Shown here piece after piece: positions 52,509-61,504 of a stretch of DNA of 64,000 bases. Location of the stretch: the NCBI GenBank assembly GCA_004764695.1, contig SMSO01000034.1:3294501-3358500 (forward strand), read 5' to 3'. The translations under genes were made by a program, and so were the position numbers. Source of the stretch: Schizochytrium sp. TIO01. Taxonomy: Eukaryota; Sar; Bigyra; Thraustochytrida; Thraustochytriidae. Within the stretch, counting starts at the first letter, position 1, and each line of letters starts with the position of its first letter. The notes under the pieces were generated by a model that did not search any database, was not told where the DNA came from, and saw only the letters and a program-made list of their open reading frames with translations.

Positions 52509-53184
52509 GAGAAACGCAAAAATAAATATCATGACCAGTCTAAGGAGTGAGTCATTCTAACAGAGACAAAGGAAAAGTAAGTTAAACCTCCATAACTTGG
52601 AAGGTTGCTCCAGCAATTTATGATTTGGAGCTATATAAATTTGCTTAATTTTCTGCTTTCTCTTCTTTAAACTACATTTTGAATTTGTACACTCATATCT
52701 AGTAGCGGTTATTTAGAAAGCTCTGATCAGCACTATAATATAATTACATGTATAATGTATGGTTACTTTTTGCTCTTAATACATCGAAATTCTTCATGGC
52801 CATTTTGTCCCCTTTCGTCCCTACATACACACATTAAAATGTGAAAATGAGTTAGCAAAGCGCAGGATATAACTCTCTATCTTCTAGTATTAGTTACATT
52901 GGTTGTTGATCGTACTTAAAGAACTTCGTTTTAGGGATTTAGAACGATATCATGCAGATAGAAAAGACGATTTTAGTCAAAGTAATCTCGTCCTGACATT
53001 CTTGTTGATTTTGCTTGACTTCTTAGCATTTTACTATGAGAAGCACTCATTCAAGACAGTAAATTGTATTTTGATTGTCTCTACATAAGAAATGATTAAT
53101 TTCATAAGAGGCTAGACTATTTCGAGCCATCTATCAACCATAGCCCGGGAGCACGCTTCTAAATTTTAGATTTGTAATTAAAAT

Positions 53185-54183
53185 TCATATAGTATCGCTT
53201 TCAACAGGAGCTGGGACTACGTTTGGGTGCTTCACATAAGGCAGCTGTATAATTGAAGGTGATGTAGACCCAGGGGGGCTCCAGGTCTGCTGCGTAATCT
53301 TCAAAGCCGCCAGGAGATTTATGCACATATCACAAGGTGCTACTATCGAATCTACTAGGTGAAAGCTATAGTTTGTTGAACCCCCACTATTTTCATGGGA
53401 GCCGTTTAAGGCTTGCAGTGTAGTTGCGAGGAACAATAAAAAAGAACTAGACAAAATTGAGATCCCACCCCATTTTAGATTAGTTCGGGCCATAGTTACA
53501 TATCGAGAAGCTGAATCGCTGCAGTCTTCCATTTCCCTCAAAGTGCGAAGATACTTCTGTAGAGAAAGCAAAAACAAAAGAAGATATACAGTGCCCAAAG
53601 CGCAGTCTAAGAGTGACAACACGAGGGCAACTTTCCACGGGTACGAATATACGCATACTCGATTAGGCAGTATCACACCTCGAACGAATGAAAGAGTTGA
53701 CATTGTAAATAATAGTGCAAGAAAACCACCAAACTTCGCTATGACAAAGAGTACACGAAATGCGTGTACTGAGCTTAAGCGAGCGAGCTTTGCACGCTGG
53801 ATTAAAATAAAATAGTTGAAACAGTGCGAAACAAAGTAGAGAAATATTGGCAAACTCCCAAAGATTGAACACTGTTGCCAATTTTCGTCTGCGAACCTTG
53901 CAATAGACAAAGCAAAAATCACAAGATTGGATCCGAGCATGCTAAGCATATGCCCTGCAAGAAGCTTAATAATATATTTCTGAACGGATGACCTTGTTTC
54001 TTTCACAGCCAAATAATTGAAACTAACTTCTGTAGCTGCAATGATGCCGAACAACACTGCGGCTCCTGATACAATCCTTCCAACATTCTGCATAGTTGTA
54101 AATGTATGAGAGTCACGAAAGTTATCATCTTGAATCACAGAATTTGCTTGTGTACGTATAACATACGTTTCTACAAAGCTCAT
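53185..54183 (-). CDS. Seven-transmembrane receptor-like protein, paralogue B
   Basis: 332 residues from an ATG at 54183. Same architecture as A: N-terminal MSFVETYVIR, helix 2 with GHMLSML, Cys in QQCSIFGSLP, HCFNYFILIQRAKL at the end of helix 3, VIAKFG, ILPNRVCVYSYPWK in the second extracellular loop, a cytosolic loop with LREMEDCSDSASRYVTMARTNLKWG, and DMCINLLAALKIT in the last helix followed by a W-x-PP tail. The cytosolic tail is short and Pro/Val-rich (PNVVPAPVESDTI). Receptor function is inferred from topology. It lies on the same strand as A, 1.6 kb upstream of it, and is divergent in orientation from C. Confidence 0.8.
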   Translation of the reverse strand: MSFVETYVIRTQANSVIQDDNFRDSHTFTTMQNVGRIVSGAAVLFGIIAATEVSFNYLAVKETRSSVQKYIIKLLAGHMLSMLGSNLVIFALSIARFADENWQQCSIFGSLPIFLYFVSHCFNYFILIQRAKLARLSSVHAFRVLFVIAKFGGFLALLFTMSTLSFVRGVILPNRVCVYSYPWKVALVLSLLDCALGTVYLLLFLLSLQKYLRTLREMEDCSDSASRYVTMARTNLKWGGISILSSSFLLFLATTLQALNGSHENSGGSTNYSFHLVDSIVAPCDMCINLLAALKITQQTWSPPGSTSPSIIQLPYVKHPNVVPAPVESDTI

Positions 54184-56848
54184 ATTTATCCCTTCAAATA
54201 GTGGTAGGTTTACATCAACATCCTGTAAATTTTTACGGTAGTTCCTCTCGGCAGCATTGCGTGCTCAGACCGTCTAACGTTCTTGCTGTATGTACCACCT
54301 TGATTTTCAACCCGGCGAACAGGCTAGATACATGTGTTGAGTATTTGCTGTGCGAGGCCTTTCCATGTATCACTATTTTTGGAACAAGGCTGTGACTATT
54401 CGAAAAAAAATAAAAAATAAAAATTTAGTAGCTCTAACCTCTATTATTAAAAAAAAAAAATGGTAATAAATATCCGTTTGAGAATTGGAAATATAGAATA
54501 CAGAGTGAAAAGGAACGATAACTAAAGCTGTAGGCTATGTAGTCAGAAGGAGTACATATATATGAAGGATGAGGATGATATATCTCAAAGGCAAGTATGA
54601 ATAGTAAGTAAATCAGATATTCTGTTGGAATGGTACAATATGAAGAGATTATGGTATCTTCGTTGGTACTAATTTGAGGCACTCTTTGTGCTTGTCCTGC
54701 ATTAGGGGAATGATTCAATCTGTGTAGTATGCATGATCCCGGATTCTTTTTGTGTGAGCTAGAAACGCAATGCAATTTAGAACCAGGCTAGGATCTGCCA
54801 GTTCTATATATGTTTTCATTAGAATAGAGAAATCCAGAGCGCATCATGATTTAGGGCACTAAGACTAAATGGCCTTCGTTGTTGTTGATGAAGTATGATG
54901 CAAATAATAAAAGATGCTGCCACTGAGCAGTCTCTGCAACAAAAATGTCGACTTTTTCTCTAACAAAAGGAACCTTTGTCTTCAAGTCTGCCTCATTTTT
55001 TCTTAATATAGAATATGTTCACATTTATATTTTAATGGCTTTAAAACGGAGAGGATAGAGGTACACGGAAAAGGCACACCAACAAGGCTCTAAAGATTCC
55101 GTCATCAGATATAACAAATTTAGTCAAAAGATCTAGGTATGTCAAGCGATGTAAGAAGAAAAGGTCAAATTTGCTGAAAGCGGTACAAGTGTGAGATTCC
55201 GTCAATTTCTGTATGGGCGAGTTCTTCCCGGCAAAAGAATACACTTTCCTAAGTTGCCTTTAAAAAAAATCGCCCTTAAAATAACCTATTATATTCCTTC
55301 TTTTTTTATGGCATTGCAAAACTCCGGCAGGGTATCAAGTTGTTGACAGCTACCACTGAAACATTTTGTTTGCTAATTCGCACAACTTGGTTGAACAACA
55401 CTTTAGCGTGGATGTGTAACAAGCAAGGTCTCAGCTTGACGCATTTTGACTGAAGAAGAGAATGCACTTGAATTAAAGGCAGGTAGACTCTAAATAATCT
55501 TATATTTCAATATCCTTATAGTAAAATCGAGCCGGATTTAGACAACTTGGATCTTCCATGATTTCGTTTTCTTGAAGAATAAGTCACAGGTGCTACGCAT
55601 CGGATCTGGGGCGTAGACCGAATGATCACAATATTGTAAGTTTGCAGCGAATATTGGAAGCTTGAAACCAAACACTCTAGAAAAAGAATAGGTACGAGAA
55701 AGTACACAAGCAAATTATTAATATTTAGGTAAATGCAGCTACAAGTTTGGTCTGCCAGATTAAATCCAGGAAATCTTATTTTGAAGAAAACCTTTCACCT
55801 ATACAGTCTGCAAAAATAATAAGGATTTGGTGAGGAACAAAAACATGAAAGGGAAAAGATCCGTTATAGAGCCTTTTACCACGTGTCCTTTCACCGTTTG
55901 TGTTTCAAGGAACCCGGATACCTGCAAATATCGGAACGCATACAATTTAGTCTTTTTTCTCGGCGTATTGTGCTCCTTTTGGAACTTCCTGCACCGGAAT
56001 TATGCTGGATGGCGCACCATAGTAGGAGTAGAAACAAAAGCTCAGACAAATATCAGCCATTGCTGGATCGACTCTCCTTTAATATCACCACCCTTTGTCT
56101 CAGAGTGACTGCTGGTGGAACGCTAACTGTCATTTAATGTTCACACTTTGCAAAAACAAAGAGCTGTTTTGTTCATTATAGTTCAAAAGAAAGGCAGATG
56201 TATAAACTCTGAGTACCAATTGAACTTTGCACCAATTAATGCTCTTATCCTCTGTTATATCCAGCTTTACCTTGGAAGGTCCCAAAAGAGAACTCACTCC
56301 AGAAGCGCGAGCAGACCCAAAAGCTTTAACCAATGCTCACTGCATCGAGGATTTGATCGTGAGTGTCACTTGGTGTTGAACATAAATCTCTCGAAATTGA
56401 ACAGTATATAAACAGAACTTGTAGCTTTAAGTTGTTTTCAAAAATGGTACACGAAGACAACCAAACAGCCAGGAAATGCTCTTCAATTGTTTTTAACACG
56501 ACCCTTTGCTCTTGTTTTACTATTGTATAAAGTCCAACGGACCAATGTGTGAAATCTTAAGTTAAAATAAGTAAGCAAAAAAAAAGACAGACGCAAATAA
56601 TAATACAATTCCAAAGGGAGTAAACAAACTTCGCGTACAAAGCATCAACTGTCCTTCATTGATCAAAACGAAGGGGGATGCCTTGCAGGCGGTAGCCTTT
56701 CGAAAGATGAGCTATGAGCAGGGATTTTGCGTTTTAGTTTAGCCTTAACCAGCACGCTTTTTGAAATCACGTTGCAATCTATTCGACCCATCTTTATACG
56801 CATTTTCCTCCTGAACGCTACATTGAAAACTTGTTGGGAGATCACAGA
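54184..56848. other. Divergent intergenic region between 7TM paralogues B and C
   Basis: About 2.7 kb of AT-rich DNA with both promoters. Open frames up to 113 codons occur (54434-54775 minus; 55827-56108 plus) without recognisable content. A-tracts lie near 54400-54461. No gene is supported. Confidence 0.4.
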
Positions 56849-57805
56849 ATGAGCTTTTGGGAAACGTATGTAATCCGAAATGAAACCACTGTCATAGTAG
56901 AAGCCGAAAACTATGAAGAAAGCCCAAGTTTTCAGGTTCTAAGATCTATCTCTGCTGTAACATCAGCATGTTCACTGTTGTTTGGATGCATTGCCTTCGT
57001 TATAGTTATTACCAGAAGCAGAAAAACTGAGCACTCTTCAGCGCAGCAATACATTATGAAGTATCTCTACGGACATCTAGTGAGCATGTCATGCTCAAGT
57101 CTTTCGATTCTAATTCTTACAACTGCAAAATTTGAACCCATACATTGGAGATTGTGTTCTGGCCTAGGATCCCTACCATCAACGTTCTACATGCTGACCC
57201 ATTGTTGTAATTATTGGATTTTTGTTCAACGTTCGAAAGTCATTCGGTTTCTGTCCATAAAATGGCCTTCAACTGTTTTGTCATGTGCTAAGTTTGGAAC
57301 TGTGCTTATATGTATTGCAACACTGGTGTCTCCTATTCATACCCATGGAAAACTACTTCCCGACGGAACTTGTGTTCAATTTTTTCCTTCTAATTTGATT
57401 TTCATGCAGTTAGTACTTGATTGCAGCCTTGGCATCATCTTCTTATTTCTCTTTCTTATTCCAATGTATGCCCATTTAGCAAGAATGCAGGAAAACAATA
57501 TTAAAACTGTAGCCACCTCACGGTATATGAATATGGCACGAGTGAATCTTCTCTGGGGAAGTACCTCAATCCTGACGAGCTTTATCGTTGTTATAGTATC
57601 TGCATCAGTTCAAGCAGCAAGTGGTCTTAGCACAAATGCCGAATTGGGACGGTTTCATTTTCTCTTATTCGACTGGGCCATTGCGCCAATCGATATGTGC
57701 ATAAACCTTCTAGCAGCTTTAAAAATAACTCAGATGACATGGAATCCTTCTTCCAGACTGATAAAAACAGCAACAAATGATAGGAGCCCGCATAACTTGA
57801 ATTAG
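56849..57805 (+). CDS. Seven-transmembrane receptor-like protein, paralogue C
   Basis: 318 residues from the ATG at 56849; a TTG-led extension to 56831 is not needed. The N-terminus MSFWETYVIRNETT has a glycosylation sequon. Shared motifs include YLYGHLVSMSCSS, RLCSGLGSLP with the putative disulfide Cys, HCCNYWIFVQRSKVI, CAKFGTV, KLLPDGTCVQFFPSN, VLDCSLGIIFLFLFLIPM, MARVNLLWGS and DMCINLLAALKITQMTWNP. It appears closer to A than to B in several motifs (NETT, FF after CVQ, SMSCS). Plus-strand orientation makes the cluster A-, B-, C+. Intronless, like the others. Confidence 0.8.
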   Translation: MSFWETYVIRNETTVIVEAENYEESPSFQVLRSISAVTSACSLLFGCIAFVIVITRSRKTEHSSAQQYIMKYLYGHLVSMSCSSLSILILTTAKFEPIHWRLCSGLGSLPSTFYMLTHCCNYWIFVQRSKVIRFLSIKWPSTVLSCAKFGTVLICIATLVSPIHTHGKLLPDGTCVQFFPSNLIFMQLVLDCSLGIIFLFLFLIPMYAHLARMQENNIKTVATSRYMNMARVNLLWGSTSILTSFIVVIVSASVQAASGLSTNAELGRFHFLLFDWAIAPIDMCINLLAALKITQMTWNPSSRLIKTATNDRSPHNLN

Positions 57806-58456
57806 AACGTGTTGTATGAATAGTGCGCAAATAAAGATTTATTATTATTATTTATAAGTTTAAAAACATCACCAAAATTGGCCGACATTGTCTACAAAGA
57901 CGTCAGGCCTCAGTTTAAGTCTAGTTTCTAGCAGTGGAATTGTTTCTAGCAGTGGAAGCGCCGCATAGTTTAAAAACGAGAGTAGTTTCATGGATTTTGT
58001 TTCAATTGTTTTTACTTTATTCCGAGTACTCATCAAATAAGCAAATCATACTTTCCCTTCGCCATCAGGCAAACTTTGGATAGGCAGGCATGTTTGCATT
58101 ATGTAATTTTAAAAAAAATCCAAACCATTGTGAGGTAACCAAAATGCAATCCATGCTGCAAACTAATCTACGTACCACTGTGCACCGAATTGCATTTTCT
58201 ATCGTCAACAATGAGATTATTGGAAAAAATGTACTTCACATGTGGCCAACGGTTGTCACGATAAAGACACAAACTTGCAAAAGAAAATTGAGAAAGCAGT
58301 AAAAGTGAGGGCTGTAAAGGTCAAAGACGAATGGGCAAACAACATAATTTGTCAAAGACGAATGTGCAAACAACAATTAAGGCTATTTTTTAGAATGTTA
58401 TTAAGTTTGAAAAATCACCGTGGGCTGCAAAATCTTGCAAAAGAGAGAGGCGTAAT
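57806..58456. other. Intergenic, 7TM paralogue C 3' region
   Basis: About 650 bases. It begins with AATAAAGATTTATTATTATTATTT at 57831, a plausible polyadenylation region for paralogue C. A direct duplication of TTTCTAGCAGTGGAA is at 57926-57954. A short repeat, CAAAGACGAATG(G/T)GCAAACAA, occurs twice at 58321-58375. Open frames here have no recognisable content. Confidence 0.45.
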
Positions 58457-59208
58457 ATGCCACAGTGGTGCAGCGTATTTGGCCTCCCTACGGACTACTG
58501 CTCCAGTGCGTGGTCGAGCAGTTATCGCCGTCTACTTCTGGAGGTTCGTGAACTGGCTTCGGAGGGTCTCATCGAGGTTAGTGTTTCCTACTCACTCGAT
58601 CAAGACATCTATAACGCTCTTATTGCTGGTGGAGTGTCTTTTTCAGACGACTCTGACTTCGAAGAGGCTCTCGCAGCGGCTCGGAATAGGACCACTGATG
58701 ACATTGTGGTCTATGCCTCTGATGGGACCATCGAAATTGCTTCTGTTGTGACGACCGAGGCAGACACGGAGGGCAGTTCTGACCTAATCGGAAATATTGC
58801 AGCTATCCAAAGTGTCTAAAGCAACCTCCAGAGCATCGCCTGTGCAGTAACAACGAGTTTGAGCATCGATGAGTCTGACGTTGAGACCACCGAAGTCGAC
58901 CTCTGCAAGAACCGCGTCTGCAACGATTGCGGAACTTGCAACAACAACACAGGCGTCTGCACGTGCACCACCACCGACTATTGGGGAGTCACCCTAAAAA
59001 CGAGACTGCTGTTAGTTGCGAGAATGGCGGCGCCATCCCCTTCGACGGCAAATCCAACTGCCAGTGCGTCTGGCCCTACATGGGACTTCGTTGCGGTGAC
59101 ACCATTGTGCTGAGACATGTGGAACTACTTGCGCTAACTAACCAATTAAGTTTATATTTTTTCCAAGGGAATCCAAGTATAGCGACCAATTGGATAATAA
59201 ACTTTTAG
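58457..59208 (+). pseudogene. Decayed gene with EGF-like domain
   Basis: From ATG 58457 the frame encodes an acidic, protein-like segment with C/G-rich codon choice (for example SDDSDFEEALAAARNRTTDD). It meets a TAA at 58817-58819. The same frame continues at once and soon enters a Cys-rich block, CKNRVCNDCGTCNNNTGVC, with CTCTTTDYWGV after it. Near 58993-59000 the frame must shift by one base to reach ENGGAIPFDGKSNCQC and WPYMGLRCGDT, which complete an EGF-like pattern. A stop plus a frameshift in an otherwise coherent extracellular-type domain argue for a pseudogene. Sequencing error is the alternative. The N-terminal part is unrecognised, and no signal peptide is visible, so the true 5' end may be lost. 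Confidence 0.6.
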
Positions 59209-59230
59209 CTTGGATCGCCAAATTATGTTA

Positions 59231-59688
59231 CTAAGCTAATCCCAATGCATTTGTTTCCGAAGAAGCCTTGACATACTCCAGAAAGGTAGAAACGTGGCGA
59301 CTTTTCCTCTTGCGATCTTGTTGAAGCGTCATCAAGTAAAGGCGCTTGGGGGAAAGTTGCAGGTTGGCGTGGCTCGCGAGGTCGTTGTGTGAAAACTTAA
59401 GGCAGGTAAGGATGGACCAAGTCAGTACATGGCAGCGCCAAGGCGCTGCGTTCGAGAATCCAGGCGAAGACCACGCGCATGGTCCTGCCGTTGCCATTAG
59501 GGAAGGGATGGAAGTGGCATAAAACCTGGCGATACTCTCGATGACCTTCATGTCTAAATGCTGGTGGAGCAGACTTTCTATGTTTTCTTTGATTTGGTGT
59601 GGTAAAGAATAAACAATAATTTCATTAGAAAGCTCAAGAAAGACTGGATACTGAGAACACTAACAGGTGGGTCGCGCAAGCCATACAT
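59231..59688 (-). pseudogene. Fic-domain (AMP-transferase type) protein, frameshifted remnant
   Basis: Minus-strand pieces in different frames add up to a Fic domain. The diagnostic motif HPFPNGNGRT is encoded at about 59481-59510 in one frame. The helix before it (LDMKVIESIARFYA) and the segment after it (RLYLMTLQQDRKRKSRHVST) are in another frame. A further shift lies near 59650, where a short start-like MYGLRDPP piece (ATG 59688) changes frame. Fic proteins transfer AMP or other phosphate-containing groups to target hydroxyls. The motif here keeps the catalytic His and the GNGR anion-binding loop. At least two breaks mean the copy is not functional as it stands. Such genes are commonest in bacteria, so horizontal origin is possible but not shown. 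Confidence 0.65.
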
Positions 59689-60664
59689 AAACAATTAAAA
59701 TAATAAATAATAAATAATAAATGACAGATTTTGGGAGCGCTCTTGATTCGCACGAAATCACGCGCTTGTGGCAAATGGATCAATGCTTCATGGAACTACT
59801 AAGTAAAGTCAAACGAATTTTAGAGTCGGTATCTGCCTTGATCGTGAACTTGCTTAAATAATAACGATATGCAATCGACTTCAAAGACAGGGTAGAGTGA
59901 GAAAATGTACATTCATATAAAAGAAGACTCCAAGGTCGATTGTACTTATACAATTATTGTGATGCACAAATGGCTTTAGGAAATGAGAATTCGTTATCAA
60001 CAAACATGTTATCAAAATAGACAAGACTGCGTGACAGGTGCTTACTCAACGAGCTCATGATGCATCTGATTCTTCAAATAAAAAACATGGGTTGGGATTG
60101 TGATTCTTTTTATAGTGACGATGCGAATTCCATAGCTCCTTTGTACGCAAAGGACAAGTACCTAGACGAACTTTGTGAAAAAGGTAAAGAAACTGAACGA
60201 TTTTTTCTTTGATTTAAAAAAAATGATTTCTAGCCAATTGAGATTGAAGCTCCTCACCAACACGCTCACGTCAAATGAGCAAAAGTATACCTAACCGTAT
60301 GCTCCAACACAAGAGGTTCACTGTATAGTGGGCCTATCTTCCAGCACTAAGAGCAGCCTATTATAAGCACAACTCTGCGAGGCTCCAGCTCCAAAATAAC
60401 TTGTAGTAACTAGCGTTTTGCAAGAAAGAAGATGCAAAGCGAAGCAAATCAATGGCAAAGCTAGCTGGCATGCATTGTCGTCTTAGACCATGGAGTGCAG
60501 GGGAATGAATATATCGATCCTCGTTCAGGCAAAGGTTTGCTGGACATTAATAATCAACAAAAAGACGCGTGCCTAGTCCAAAGGCAATCCTCAGTCTTCT
60601 CGTGTTGCGTGGTGCAGATGACCTTGATAACAGGAAAACGGAATAAGAGAAAGGAGGGAGAGAA
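59689..60664. other. Intergenic, no supported gene
   Basis: About 1 kb, AT-rich, with an AATAAATAATAAATAATAA run at 59700-59721 next to the Fic remnant. It should hold the 3' UTR of the TMBIM gene at its right end. Frames crossing 60547-60852 are shadows of that gene. Confidence 0.45.
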
Positions 60665-61504
60665 TTAGGAATCGCAACCACTAAGACCAGCAAGCATGTA
60701 AATGAAAATGTTGACGATGTCAAGGTAGAGTGACAGTGCTCCAAGAACATAGTCGTCAATACCCAGCTCATAACGTCTATTTTTACCACCAATGATGAGC
60801 TGTGTATCATAAACAAGGAACATGGAGAACAAAGTGACACCGAGCCAGGCAAAAATCAAATAGGTCGTGCGGGACTCCTCTATGAAAATAAGCACGAGGC
60901 CAAACACAAGAAGAACCAGAAGAGCAACCAGAAGATAAGGTCCCCAACCTGTAAAGTCATACTTTGTTTGCCAAGCAAAAAGCATAAGACCGATCGAAAC
61001 AATTAAGGTAGCACCAATAGAAATATACACCAGGTAAGTGTCAGAATAAGAAGCCACCACGCCCAACATGTAACCTTCCGCAAGGGTTAAGATAAAAAGG
61101 AAAATAAGACCAAATGGATGCTTTCGAGCAACACTTGTGCAACAGGAGAGTACAATGACGAGAGCGAGGACTACGAAGACGGAGGTATAATACATTGTCG
61201 TGTTTCCTTGTACATAAGCCTTAACCGTATCACTAGTGGACATTGCAATAATAATTGCGAACGTAACAGCAAGCTGGATCATGAGAATGCTAAAAACCTT
61301 GCGAATGAAGCCATGCCTTACTGCGATGTCGTAGTTTATCATCGGCGAGTAATCGTCTTCGGCATATTGGACAACTTGCGCTTGGCCACCATTATCGTAC
61401 CCATATCCATACTGGGCGTTGCTCCACTGGTTATTATTATTTTGAGGGGCTGCTACTCCCATGGGTGACATGTTACGGCCACGCTCAAGGTCCGCGTTGG
61501 TCAT
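60665..61504 (-). CDS. Lifeguard/TMBIM (Bax inhibitor-1 family) membrane protein
   Basis: 279 residues from an ATG at 61504. A cytosolic N-terminus of about 65 residues rich in Asn/Gln/Gly/Tyr is followed by RHGFIRKVFSILMIQL and seven hydrophobic segments (about 68-88, 105-122, 131-150, 156-178, 188-207, 213-236, 252-273). Family marks are FAWQTKYDFTGWG, LFSMFLVYDTQLIIGG (about 225-240) and DDYVLGALSLYLDIVNIF near the C-terminus. The acidic residues of the last two motifs correspond to those implicated in calcium leak and pH sensing in this family. The layout matches the GRINA/LFG branch more than BI-1 itself. Likely in ER, Golgi or plasma membrane, modulating calcium and cell-death signalling; these roles come from the family. 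Complete and intronless. Confidence 0.93.
   Translation of the reverse strand: MTNADLERGRNMSPMGVAAPQNNNNQWSNAQYGYGYDNGGQAQVVQYAEDDYSPMINYDIAVRHGFIRKVFSILMIQLAVTFAIIIAMSTSDTVKAYVQGNTTMYYTSVFVVLALVIVLSCCTSVARKHPFGLIFLFILTLAEGYMLGVVASYSDTYLVYISIGATLIVSIGLMLFAWQTKYDFTGWGPYLLVALLVLLVFGLVLIFIEESRTTYLIFAWLGVTLFSMFLVYDTQLIIGGKNRRYELGIDDYVLGALSLYLDIVNIFIYMLAGLSGCDS

Larger units (their letters stand above)
51611..53184. other. Intergenic region between 7TM paralogues A and B
   Basis: About 1.6 kb, holding the promoter of A and the 3' UTR of B. An AAT trinucleotide run lies at 52198-52231, preceded by a C-rich tract. A degenerate minisatellite lies at 52394-52508. No gene is supported. Confidence 0.45.
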
